Below are positions 7,636-15,778 of a DNA stretch of 23,900 bases, piece by piece (within the stretch, counting starts at the first letter, position 1; every line of letters starts with the position of its first letter). The notes below the pieces were generated by a model that worked only from the letters and a program-made list of their open reading frames with translations, searched no databases and was not told the origin of the DNA. Source of the DNA: JAGPCH01 sp039810605 (GTDB taxonomy: Bacteria; Bacteroidota; Ignavibacteria; Tepidaquicellales; Tepidaquicellaceae); the NCBI GenBank assembly GCA_039810605.1, contig JBDHXH010000040.1:1-23900 (forward strand). The letters are read 5' to 3'. A program made the position numbers and the translations under genes.

Positions 7636-8811
7636 ATGAAAGAAGCTGTGATTGTATCGGCGGCAAGAACGCCGGTTGGAAGTTATCTGGGAACACTTTC
7701 TTCAAAGAAAGGACCGGAGCTTGGAGCCATTGTAATTAAAGAGGCAGTGAAGAGAGCTGGGATAAAGCCCGAGGATGTTTCAGAAGTGATTATGGGATGT
7801 GTATTACCCGCGGGAATGGGACAGGCGCCGGCGAGACAGGCTGCGATATTTGCAGGACTTCCTGATTCTGTTCCGGCAATGACCATAAATAAAGTGTGCG
7901 GGTCGGGACTTAAGGCGATTATGCTTGCCGAACAGGCAATCAAATGCGGAGATGCTGAAATTATTGTTGCGGGTGGTTTCGAATCAATGAGTAATGTCCC
8001 CTACTATCTTGATAAAGCAAGGAACGGCTACAGACTCGGCAACGGAACCTTGATTGATGGAATGATTCATGACGGATTATGGGATGTGTATAATAATTTT
8101 CACATGGGTAGCGCTGCAGAACTTACGGCAAAAGAAATGAATATTACCCGTGAAGAGCAGGATGCATTTGCAGAGCAAAGTTATCGCAGAGCTCTCGAAT
8201 CAATCGAGAAAGGATTTTTCAAAGACGAAATAGTTCCGGTTGAAATTAAAGATAAGAAAGGTGTTGTTCTGATTTCAGAAGATGAAGATCCCAAGAAAGT
8301 AAATTTTGAAAAGGGTAAGACTCTGAAGGGTGCGTTTCAGAAAGATGGAACAGTTACTGCGTTCAATTCATCGAACCTGAACGACGGTGCGGCGGCAGTC
8401 GTTGTCATGTCTGCAGACAAGGCTAAAGAACTCGGCATTACTCCGCTTGCAAAAATTGTTGCGCAGACTTCATTTGCGCAAAAGCCGGAATGGTTTACAA
8501 CTTCACCTGCTTATGCAATAAAAAATGTTTTGAAAAAGGCAGGGCTTGAAGTGAAGGACCTTGATCTCATTGAAGCCAACGAAGCTTTTTCAGCGCAAGC
8601 ATGCGCCGTAAATAAAATTGCGGAATTAGATTCTGCAAAGGTTAATATTCACGGCGGAGCTGTAGCGCTTGGTCATCCTATTGGCGGCAGCGGTGCGAGA
8701 ATCTTAACAACGCTTCTTTATGCGCTGAAGAATAAAAATCTGAAACGAGGACTTGCTACACTCTGCATTGGCGGCGGAGAAGCAAGCGCTATCATAGTTG
8801 AAAGAATTTAG
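7636..8811 (+). CDS. atoB: Acetyl-CoA C-acetyltransferase (thiolase)
   Basis: Thiolase II-type enzyme that condenses two acetyl-CoA into acetoacetyl-CoA or cleaves 3-ketoacyl-CoA in beta-oxidation. The 391 residues begin MKEAVIVSAARTPVGSYLG. The acylated nucleophile Cys88 sits in NKVCGSGLKA; GGFESMSNVPY is the substrate-loop motif; the GHPIGGSGAR block gives His347, and the CIGGGEA block gives Cys377. All catalytic residues are in register with AtoB/PhaA. I use ATG 7636; an in-frame TTG two codons upstream (7630) lies in the tandem repeat and is unlikely. The dehydrogenase gene for the neighbouring step follows after 69 bases, forming a small acyl-CoA module. Strict biosynthetic or degradative direction cannot be told from sequence. 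Confidence 0.95.
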   Translation: MKEAVIVSAARTPVGSYLGTLSSKKGPELGAIVIKEAVKRAGIKPEDVSEVIMGCVLPAGMGQAPARQAAIFAGLPDSVPAMTINKVCGSGLKAIMLAEQAIKCGDAEIIVAGGFESMSNVPYYLDKARNGYRLGNGTLIDGMIHDGLWDVYNNFHMGSAAELTAKEMNITREEQDAFAEQSYRRALESIEKGFFKDEIVPVEIKDKKGVVLISEDEDPKKVNFEKGKTLKGAFQKDGTVTAFNSSNLNDGAAAVVVMSADKAKELGITPLAKIVAQTSFAQKPEWFTTSPAYAIKNVLKKAGLEVKDLDLIEANEAFSAQACAVNKIAELDSAKVNIHGGAVALGHPIGGSGARILTTLLYALKNKNLKRGLATLCIGGGEASAIIVERI

Positions 8812-8880
8812 TACTCGGTGAAGCTGACAGGATTTGGAAACTCACAGACTTTGCTAATCATACAAACTTTATAAAAGAAG

Positions 8881-9738
8881 ATGGACATAAATAAAATATC
8901 AGTAATAGGTTCAGGAACAATGGGTAACGGCATCGCACATACATTTGCACAATTCGGATACAAAGTTGTGCTGATTGACATTAAGAAAGAATTTCTCGAT
9001 AAGGCAATAGACATCATTTCAAAGAATCTGGACAGACAGGTGAAAAAAGGTTCGTTGACTGAAGAGCAGAAGAAAAATACTTTGGCTAACATAACATTAT
9101 CAACCGCGATTGAAGATGCAAAAGATAGCGGGCTTGTAGTTGAGGCTGCGACGGAAGATGCTGCCATCAAGAAAAATGTTTTTATGGAACTTGACAAACA
9201 TTGCAATGCTGATACAATTCTTGCGAGCAATACATCTTCCATTTCGATCACGGAGATTGCAGGATATACAAAAAGACCGGATAAAGTTATCGGAATGCAT
9301 TTCATGAATCCTGTTCCTGTAATGAAGTTAGTTGAAATTATCAGAGGACTTGCTACATCGCAGCAGACTTTCGAAGCAATAAAGACTCTGACGGAAAAGA
9401 TTGAGAAGGTTCCGGTTGAAGTTCAGGATTATCCCGGTTTTGTTGCAAACAGGATTCTTCTGCCAATGTTGAATGAAGCCATATACTGTGTAATGGAAGG
9501 AGTTGCGACGCCTGAATCTATTGACACCGTGATGAAACTTGGAATGAATCATCCTATGGGACCGCTGACACTTGCAGACTTTATCGGACTTGATGTATGT
9601 CTTTCGATAATGGAAGTTTTGCATCAGGGACTCGGCGATTCAAAATACAGACCGTGTCCCCTTCTGCGCAAGATGGTTGCGGCCGGTCATCTGGGAAGAA
9701 AAACCGGAAAAGGTTTTTACGATTATCAAAAAAATTAA
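8881..9738 (+). CDS. hbd: 3-Hydroxybutyryl-CoA dehydrogenase
   Basis: Oxidises L-3-hydroxyacyl-CoA (short chain) with NAD(P)+, or the reverse. It has 285 residues, the size of single-function Hbd/PaaH enzymes. The N-terminal Rossmann domain has VIGSGTMGNGIA with the glycine fingerprint at residues 10-15. The active-site set is complete by spacing: Ser119 (NTSS), His140 in GMHFMNP, Glu152 and Asn190 in GFVANRIL. The C-terminal dimerisation domain has SIDTVMKLGMNHPMGPLTLADFIGLD-type residues and ends GRKTGKGFYDY. AAAAGAAG-like purines precede the ATG. It follows the thiolase by 69 bases and precedes the acyl-CoA dehydrogenase by 12. A degenerate paralogue is encoded at 21709-22404. Confidence 0.95.
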   Translation: MDINKISVIGSGTMGNGIAHTFAQFGYKVVLIDIKKEFLDKAIDIISKNLDRQVKKGSLTEEQKKNTLANITLSTAIEDAKDSGLVVEAATEDAAIKKNVFMELDKHCNADTILASNTSSISITEIAGYTKRPDKVIGMHFMNPVPVMKLVEIIRGLATSQQTFEAIKTLTEKIEKVPVEVQDYPGFVANRILLPMLNEAIYCVMEGVATPESIDTVMKLGMNHPMGPLTLADFIGLDVCLSIMEVLHQGLGDSKYRPCPLLRKMVAAGHLGRKTGKGFYDYQKN

Positions 9739-9750
9739 ACTCAATAAAAT

Positions 9751-10896
9751 ATGAACTTCGATTTGACAGAAGAGCAGATTGCAATCAGAGATGCTGCAAG
9801 AGATTTTGCTCAAACAGAAATCTCGAAATCGGCTGTTGAGAGAGACATCACGGCGGAGTTTCCGCATGACATCGTAAAGAAACTCGGTGAGTTGGGCTTC
9901 ATGGGTATGATGGTTCCGCCGGAATGGGGAGGCGCAGGATTAGACACAATTTGCTACGTGCTTGCCATCGAAGAGATATCAAAAGTAGATGCATCAGTGG
10001 GAGTAATAATGTCAGTCAATAATTCTCTCGTGTGCTATGGAATTGAGCGATGGGGTACAGATTTCCAAAAACAGAAATACCTCAAACCTTTAGCTTCAGG
10101 ACAATTGCTTGGCGCATTTTGTCTTTCAGAGCCTGAAGCAGGAAGTGACGCAACGCATCAGAGAACTGAAGCAGTCCTTCAAGGTGACTATTATGTCATT
10201 AACGGGATGAAGAATTGGATAACCAACGGTGTCAATGCTGATGTTTATTTCCTTCAGGCAATGACTGATAAGGCAAAGGGATATAAAGGAATTTCGACAT
10301 TTCTGATTGACAAAAATTCAGAAGGACTTGAAGTAGGAAAGAAAGAAGACAAACTTGGAATCAGAAGTTCTGATACTTGTACACTGGGGCTTAACAATGT
10401 AAAAGTTCCGAAGGAAAATCTTCTAGGAGAAGAAGGAATTGGATTTAAGATTGCAATGAGCACTCTTAATGGCGGCAGAATTGGCGTTGCTGCGCAGGCA
10501 CTGGGAATAGCACAGGCGAGCCTTGAAGCTGCCGTGAAATATTCGAAGCAAAGAAAAGCATTTGATTCAACAATCTCGAGTCTTCAGGCGATACAATTCA
10601 AGCTTGCTGATATGGCTACAAACATTGAAGCAGCGAGGATGATGATTTACAAAGCATCAAGGAATAAGGATCAAGGAAAGTCATACATTAAAGAAGCTTC
10701 CATGGGAAAATTGCTTGCAAGCCATGCTGCAGTAAACTGCGCGCTTGAGGCAATACAGATTCACGGAGGATATGGCTATGTAAGGGAATATCTGGTGGAA
10801 AGATTTCTTCGCGACGCAAAGATAACTCAAATATATGAGGGGACCAGCGAGATTCAAAAGATTGTGATTGCAAGAGAGTTGTTAAAGGGTAATTAA
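9751..10896 (+). CDS. Acyl-CoA dehydrogenase, short-chain (butyryl-CoA) type
   Basis: FAD flavoenzyme catalysing the alpha,beta-dehydrogenation of acyl-CoA, passing electrons to electron-transfer flavoprotein. The 381 residues show the N-terminal helical domain, the FAD signature FCLSEPEAGSDA near residue 125, the WITNG strand and the second signature IQIHGGYGYVREYLVERFLRDA. The catalytic base is Glu363 in IYEGTSEIQ, the position used by short- and medium-chain enzymes. Chain-length preference cannot be fixed from sequence alone. It starts 12 bases after hbd, so the two are surely co-transcribed. Its TAA (10894-10896) is immediately followed by the reverse-strand stop of the converging gene. 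No etfAB or enoyl-CoA hydratase gene is nearby. Confidence 0.94.
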   Translation: MNFDLTEEQIAIRDAARDFAQTEISKSAVERDITAEFPHDIVKKLGELGFMGMMVPPEWGGAGLDTICYVLAIEEISKVDASVGVIMSVNNSLVCYGIERWGTDFQKQKYLKPLASGQLLGAFCLSEPEAGSDATHQRTEAVLQGDYYVINGMKNWITNGVNADVYFLQAMTDKAKGYKGISTFLIDKNSEGLEVGKKEDKLGIRSSDTCTLGLNNVKVPKENLLGEEGIGFKIAMSTLNGGRIGVAAQALGIAQASLEAAVKYSKQRKAFDSTISSLQAIQFKLADMATNIEAARMMIYKASRNKDQGKSYIKEASMGKLLASHAAVNCALEAIQIHGGYGYVREYLVERFLRDAKITQIYEGTSEIQKIVIARELLKGN

Positions 10897-11607
10897 TCAG
10901 AAAGTAAATAAAACATTTGCGTTCAGGTTGAGGCTGTTGAAATTACTTGCAATATTAGTAATGAGCGGTTTGGCCAATGATTTGTTAAGCGGAATGAATC
11001 TATAGCCGAGTTCGAATCCGTAGCCTATCTTAGAAAAACTTCCTATCCCGACGTAAAATTCAAACGTTGCTGCCCAGAATTCATCTTTGTAAGTTCGCGC
11101 GCCCAGATAATTGAACTGATTATCATCTGCATAGATTTCATTTGTAATTTCTTCATCTATAAATATTGCTCCCCCGCCCCCACCGAAATAAAATTTACTT
11201 AATGATGAAGAATAGTTTTTTGAGAAAGGATAATATTTCAGCCTAAGGCTCATCGGAAGTCCGAACAGTCTTGTATTTACCGGTACATAGAAGCGCTTGC
11301 CGTTAGAATCTGTAAAGTAGAAACCATCACTGTCAACAGAGTTTGTGAAAAGATACCCGATTGAAAATTCTACGCCAAACTTCTCATAAAACGTTGCGCC
11401 GAGATACCCGTCAATCTCTTTTAAGAAGTCTCCGTTGGACAATTGGAAAACAGGATAAGCATTTCGTGCAACTGAATTAGTAAGGAACACGAACTTATAT
11501 CCAAAGCCGGTGTAAATTGACGAGCTGGAGTTTCTTTCCTTGATCTGCGAAAAAGAAAGACTTGCGGAAAATCCAATGAAAATGATTATCAGAAAAAGTT
11601 TTTTCAT
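10897..11607 (-). CDS. Outer-membrane beta-barrel protein (hypothetical)
   Basis: A 236-residue exported protein without a recognised family name. Residues 1-20 (lysines, then a hydrophobic stretch ending SLSFS before Gln21) form a signal peptide. The mature part alternates hydrophobic/aromatic and polar residues in strands separated by polar loops, includes YTGFGYKF, GLPMSLRLKYYPF, FYFGGGGGAIF and FEFYVGIGS, and finishes LNANVLFTF with a terminal Phe. This is the pattern of a small 8- to 10-strand outer-membrane barrel assembled by the BAM complex. It starts 10 bases after the hslU stop and may be read as the last gene of the dprA-hslU transcript. Its stop abuts that of the acyl-CoA dehydrogenase on the other strand. 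Confidence 0.7.
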   Translation of the reverse strand: MKKLFLIIIFIGFSASLSFSQIKERNSSSSIYTGFGYKFVFLTNSVARNAYPVFQLSNGDFLKEIDGYLGATFYEKFGVEFSIGYLFTNSVDSDGFYFTDSNGKRFYVPVNTRLFGLPMSLRLKYYPFSKNYSSSLSKFYFGGGGGAIFIDEEITNEIYADDNQFNYLGARTYKDEFWAATFEFYVGIGSFSKIGYGFELGYRFIPLNKSLAKPLITNIASNFNSLNLNANVLFTF

Positions 11608-11617
11608 TTGAGCATGT

Positions 11618-13084
11618 CTATAAAATATATCTGCTTAAATCCCTGTTCTTGACAATTGAAATGAGTTTTTCATTCACGAATTCCTTATTGATCTCAATTG
11701 TATTATTGCTGATCCTGTCGGGAACGTCGAACATTATTTCTTCAAGAACCGTCGTCATTATCGTATGAAGCCTTCTCGCTCCGATGTTCTCGACCTGTTC
11801 ATTAACTTCAGCAGCAACACGCGCTATTTGATGAATTGCATCATCTGAAAAAGTCAGTTCTATATTTTCTGAATCAAGCAGCGACTTGTATTGCTTTATC
11901 AAAGCATTTTCCGGCTGCGTGAGTATCTTATAAAAATCATCCTCACCGAGACTATTCAGTTCAACTCTGATAGGAAATCTTCCCTGCAGCTCCGGTATGA
12001 GGTCGCTCGGCTTTGAAGTATGAAACGCACCGGAGGCGATAAACAACACGTGATCAGTTTTCACAGGACCATATTTCGTGATGACAGTCGAACCTTCAAC
12101 TATAGGAAGCAAGTCTCTTTGCACTCCTTCTCTGGAAACATCAGGTCCTTGTGCTTTGGAATTAGCTCCGGCAACTTTATCAATCTCATCAATAAAAACA
12201 ATTCCTGATGTCTGAACATTTTCAACAGCTTCTTTGATTACCATATCCATATCAATCAGTTTATTTGCCTCATCCTGAATCAGTACTTTCCTTGCCTCTG
12301 CGATTGGCATTTTTCTCTTCTTGGATTTTTTAGGCATCATGTTTCCGAAAATATCATTGAGATTAATTCCCATTTCTTCGAGACCAACGGGACCAAGCAC
12401 CTGCAGCATCGGGTAATTGTCCGACGAGAGATCAAGTTCTATAATTCGATTGTCAAGGTTTCCCTGCTTTAGCTGGGATCTTAGTTTCTCGCGGGTGTTT
12501 GCATTTATTTCTTCCTGACTCTGTTTGCTTGAAGCATCTGTTGCGTTATCTGCACCGTTGCCGGATTTTTTTACCGGAGGAAGCAGGATGTCAAGAATTC
12601 TTTCTTCAGAATTTTCTTCAGCTTTCTTTTGCACTTCCTTCATCTTTTCGGTTTTAACGGTATTAACCGACAGGTCGCACAGCTCGCGTATCATTGATTC
12701 GACATCTCTTCCGACATAACCAACTTCCGTGAATTTTGAGGCTTCAACCTTTATAAATGGAGCGTTTGCGAGCTTTGAAATTCGCCTTGCAATTTCCGTC
12801 TTACCTACGCCCGTAGGTCCGATCATAATAATATTGTTAGGCATAATTTCATCTTTCATTCCATCACTTACCATTTGTCGTCTCCATCGGTTTCTTAAAG
12901 CAATCGCAACTGATTTTTTTGCGTTCTGCTGACCAATGATATATTTATCAAGCTCTTCAACAATCTGTGAGGGCGTCAGTTGCTTAATTTGCGAAGAAAG
13001 ATTTTTCAGAGGAGTCTTCCTTGATCTAATTTTACCGTTTCCGGTCTTATTCATTTTAGCTTCTTTAATCAAATCTGTTTTCAT
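11618..13084 (-). CDS. hslU: ATP-dependent protease ATPase subunit HslU (ClpY)
   Basis: AAA+ unfoldase that feeds substrates to the HslV peptidase in the cytosol. The 488-residue protein carries Walker A GPTGVGKT at residues 89-96, the pore motif GYVGRD at 122-127, an inserted I domain from about 137 to 270, Walker B IVFIDEID at 295-302, and the arginine/sensor region VENIGARRLHTIM. The C-terminus DLSRYIL is the conserved tail that docks into HslV to activate it. It is longer than E. coli HslU (443), partly because of a basic 30-35 residue N-terminal extension before LTPSQIVEELDKYIIGQ. ATG at codon 11 (13054) is an alternative start but leaves most of the extension. It begins 5 bases after the hslV stop. 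Confidence 0.96.
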   Translation of the reverse strand: MKTDLIKEAKMNKTGNGKIRSRKTPLKNLSSQIKQLTPSQIVEELDKYIIGQQNAKKSVAIALRNRWRRQMVSDGMKDEIMPNNIIMIGPTGVGKTEIARRISKLANAPFIKVEASKFTEVGYVGRDVESMIRELCDLSVNTVKTEKMKEVQKKAEENSEERILDILLPPVKKSGNGADNATDASSKQSQEEINANTREKLRSQLKQGNLDNRIIELDLSSDNYPMLQVLGPVGLEEMGINLNDIFGNMMPKKSKKRKMPIAEARKVLIQDEANKLIDMDMVIKEAVENVQTSGIVFIDEIDKVAGANSKAQGPDVSREGVQRDLLPIVEGSTVITKYGPVKTDHVLFIASGAFHTSKPSDLIPELQGRFPIRVELNSLGEDDFYKILTQPENALIKQYKSLLDSENIELTFSDDAIHQIARVAAEVNEQVENIGARRLHTIMTTVLEEIMFDVPDRISNNTIEINKEFVNEKLISIVKNRDLSRYIL

Positions 13085-13089
13085 TTAAA

Positions 13090-13641
13090 TTACTTCTTTA
13101 ATTCTTCAATTGAAATATTATGATTTGTATATATACATATATCCGCTGCCTGATTCAGAGATTCTCTTACAATTTCTGTGGCGCTAAGTTTTGAATATTT
13201 CATCAGCATTCTGGCAGCAACAAGCGCATATTGTCCTCCGGAGCCTATGGCGACAATCCCGTCATCAGGTTCGATCACATCTCCGGTGCCGGATATTATC
13301 AAAGCATTCTGGAAATCTACGACTGCGAGCAAAGCTTCAAGTCTTCGAAGATATTTATCGGTCCTCCACTCTTTCGCAAGTTCAACTGCAGCTCTGGAGA
13401 GATTTCCTTTGTATTGTTCAAGCTTGCTTTCAAATTTTTCAAACAAAGTAAATGCATCGGCAGTTGCTCCCGCAAATCCTACAAGAACTTTATCGTTAAA
13501 TATCTTTCTGATCTTCTTGGTGGTATGTTTCAGCACAGTATTTCCCATTGTAACCTGGCCGTCGCTTCCTATGACAGCTACGCCATCCTTTATTAAGCCA
13601 ATTACTGTTGTTGATGATATTGAAGTTGTTTTCTTTCTCAA
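13090..13641 (-). CDS. hslV: ATP-dependent protease peptidase subunit HslV (ClpQ)
   Basis: Proteasome-beta-type threonine peptidase of the HslVU protease. The 183 residues align with HslV from TTVIGLIKDG onward, with GSDGQVTMGNTV, the lysine-containing KKIRKIFNDKVLVGFAGATADAFTL block, GSGGQYA and DICIYTNH. The predicted nucleophile is Thr11; the ten residues before it (MRKKTTSISS) would be a propeptide removed to expose it. E. coli HslV needs only Met removal. The start is TTG 13641: upstream in-frame codons reach a stop at 13675-13677 without another normal start. The 50-base gap after rpoN is AT-rich, with no evident promoter. hslU follows after 5 bases. Confidence 0.95.
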   Translation of the reverse strand: MRKKTTSISSTTVIGLIKDGVAVIGSDGQVTMGNTVLKHTTKKIRKIFNDKVLVGFAGATADAFTLFEKFESKLEQYKGNLSRAAVELAKEWRTDKYLRRLEALLAVVDFQNALIISGTGDVIEPDDGIVAIGSGGQYALVAARMLMKYSKLSATEIVRESLNQAADICIYTNHNISIEELKK

Positions 13642-13691
13642 TTTTCTTTTGAATTTATTTAATTTAGAAATTGATTATGCAAATTGTGAGT

Positions 13692-15215
13692 CTAATCGGT
13701 GATTAGCCTGCGGAGTTTTGCTACGGGAATGTTAATTGACTCCCTGTACTTTGCTACTGTCCTTCTTGCAATCTTAAAACCAATTTGATTCATCTTAACG
13801 GCAAGTTCATCGTCGGTAAGCGGTCTGGATTTATTTTCTGAATCAATGATCTGCTTCAGTTTATTTTTAGCTTCTGTATTGGAAACATCTCTTCCGTCAT
13901 TTGTAGCAAGCGATGTAGTGAAGAATGATCTCAATTCAAAAATTCCAAAGTCTGTTTGAACATACTTTCCTCTGACGGCTCTGCTAACGGTAGAAGTATC
14001 CATTTTTATATCTTCGGCAATTTCCTTTTCATACATTGGCTTCAATCCATTTTCATTATCGTCAAAGTATTCTCGCTGTCTTTTCAATATTGCTTCCATA
14101 ATCTTCAGGAGAGTGTCGCGTCTGGAGTAGATAGCATCAATAAACCACTTTGCCCTGTTGAAATTGTTAAGAATATAATCTTTAGTTTCCCGGTCAAGAC
14201 TCTTTTTCCTGTTGGAGTATAGTTCTCGGTATGACTTGTTAATCCTCAATGCAGGTATGAACTTGTCGTTGAGATATACTTCATACCTGTCATCGTCGGT
14301 TTTTTTAACAACGAGGTCCGGGTAAATATATGAATTTGAAGAAGCCTCATCAGCGCCCGGTCTTGGATCGAGTTTTTGAATTAATTCGAAAATCTCTTTC
14401 ACCTTGCCTAAATTGATACCAAGTTCTCCACTGATTTTTTCATATCTTCTTTGCTTGAGATCGTCAAGGTGATTGCTGATTACTTTGCAGGTCAGTTCTT
14501 TAAGTACACTATCGGCTGATGACCTCTTCACTTGAATAAGAAGACATTCTGCAAGATTTCGTGCGGCGATTCCGGGCGGATCAAATTTATTCTTAATGTA
14601 TTCAAGCGTCTCGTTGAGTTCTTCAAGTGTAAATTTCTCTTGTGAAAATCTTGTATCTTCCTTTTTTGATTCAAGATCTTTTAGAATATCCGCAGGTTCA
14701 TCGCAAAATAATCCATCATCGTTTAATGACCAGATAATTTCTTCGCCGATGATTATCAATTTTTCCGGCAGTGGTGAAAGGTGAAGCTGAAGCATCAGGC
14801 TATCTTTCACTGACGACGAAGAGTCTGCGGAAAAATCAGAGTTGAATTTCTCCCTATCTCCCTGTTCATAAGGTTTTTGCTCATCAGATTCTGTTTCAAA
14901 ATATTCATCCCAGTCGAATTCATTATCTTCCTTTGCTTCGGGAGATTCGGTTGTCTCATTGTTGGAAGATAAATTCTCCGCTGAAGCGGTATCTGCAATA
15001 GCATCGCTTTCGCGCAAAGAATTCTCATCCTGAACTTGCGTTTCCGTATTTTCATCTTCTGCTTCACTTCCCTCTTCGAGCATAGGATTTTCTTCAAGTT
15101 CCTTCTTGATTATATTATCGAGTGCAAGCGTGGGAATTGCCAGTATGTTCTGATTAAGAATCAGCTTCGGAAGCAGTTTCTGCGAGAGTTTTTGTGAAAG
15201 AGACTGTATCAGCAT
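13692..15215 (-). CDS. rpoN: RNA polymerase sigma-54 factor
   Basis: Alternative sigma factor that recognises GG/GC (-24/-12) promoters and needs AAA+ enhancer-binding activators. The protein has 507 residues. Region I (about 1-48) is rich in Gln and Leu (SQKLSQKLLPKLILNQNI). Region II (about 49-115) is strongly acidic. Region III includes the core-binding domain, a helix-turn-helix around DTSTVSRAVRGKYVQT, and the diagnostic RpoN box ARRTVAKYRE at residues 483-492. Its ATG shares one base with the TAA of the upstream gene (TAATG at 15217-15213), indicating translational coupling. No activator gene is present in the window. Confidence 0.97.
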   Translation of the reverse strand: MLIQSLSQKLSQKLLPKLILNQNILAIPTLALDNIIKKELEENPMLEEGSEAEDENTETQVQDENSLRESDAIADTASAENLSSNNETTESPEAKEDNEFDWDEYFETESDEQKPYEQGDREKFNSDFSADSSSSVKDSLMLQLHLSPLPEKLIIIGEEIIWSLNDDGLFCDEPADILKDLESKKEDTRFSQEKFTLEELNETLEYIKNKFDPPGIAARNLAECLLIQVKRSSADSVLKELTCKVISNHLDDLKQRRYEKISGELGINLGKVKEIFELIQKLDPRPGADEASSNSYIYPDLVVKKTDDDRYEVYLNDKFIPALRINKSYRELYSNRKKSLDRETKDYILNNFNRAKWFIDAIYSRRDTLLKIMEAILKRQREYFDDNENGLKPMYEKEIAEDIKMDTSTVSRAVRGKYVQTDFGIFELRSFFTTSLATNDGRDVSNTEAKNKLKQIIDSENKSRPLTDDELAVKMNQIGFKIARRTVAKYRESINIPVAKLRRLITD

Positions 15216-15778
15216 TATTCTTTTTTGAGGTAATCTTTTCCGAAAGAACTTTTCATTCCTTCATAGAATTCCGCTCCATATTCTCTAATAAGCGGTTCTC
15301 TGGCAAATTCATAAATAGTTGAATTCATTTCAATTCCTTTTTTCAAAGCAGGTTCGCATTCATCGAGCTCTTCATATTTTAGGATGTTTCTGTCATGTCC
15401 TGAAATCCTAATCGGAAACAAGTGACATGAAATTGGTTTTCTGAATTTTGTTTCACCATTGTCATAAGCCCTTTGGAATGCACATTTCGCAATGCCGTTT
15501 TCAAAAAATGAAAAAACGCATGCTTCATCATCAACGCTTTTTAATGAAAAGTCACCGCTGCTGCCATCGAAGAATTTATGCTTGTCAATAATTTCCAGAT
15601 TTTCCTTATCTAGATACTTTCTGACAATGCTGACATTGGAACGAATCTCCTCAATCTCTTCGTCAAGCAGCGGCGCGCCGCCGGCTCCTTTCAAAGTACA
15701 GCAAGCTCCTTTGCACCGCTCCACATCGCAGAAAAATTTTACTTTGAAAATATTTTTGTCAATCAGAAATTTCGTCAA
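15215..15778 (-). CDS. DUF3109 / YkgJ-type cysteine-cluster protein
   Basis: A 187-residue protein of the DUF3109 family, related in pattern to the YkgJ zinc- or iron-cluster proteins. Function is unknown. The conserved cysteines are visible: C17, C22, C26 and C27 in FFCDVERCKGACC, C87, C99 in AKCAFQ, C118 in ISCHLFPIR and C141 in DECEPA. The CHLFP box after a Lys-Pro is the family signature. The start is a TTG directly after the dprA TGA (15781-15779); no ATG is available before the first conserved cysteine. Its own stop overlaps the rpoN start by one base, so dprA, this gene and rpoN appear to be one translationally linked unit. Confidence 0.88.
   Translation of the reverse strand: MTKFLIDKNIFKVKFFCDVERCKGACCTLKGAGGAPLLDEEIEEIRSNVSIVRKYLDKENLEIIDKHKFFDGSSGDFSLKSVDDEACVFSFFENGIAKCAFQRAYDNGETKFRKPISCHLFPIRISGHDRNILKYEELDECEPALKKGIEMNSTIYEFAREPLIREYGAEFYEGMKSSFGKDYLKKE

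Noticed and set aside
8812..8880. Possible sigma-54 promoter (TTGG ... TTTGCT) before hbd
   Set aside because: The GG and GC are 15 bases apart rather than the required 10, so the -24/-12 spacing fails.
13178..13702. Plus-strand 174-codon frame across hslV
   Set aside because: It lies antisense to hslV, whose reading frame is unmistakable; long shadow frames are common opposite such genes.
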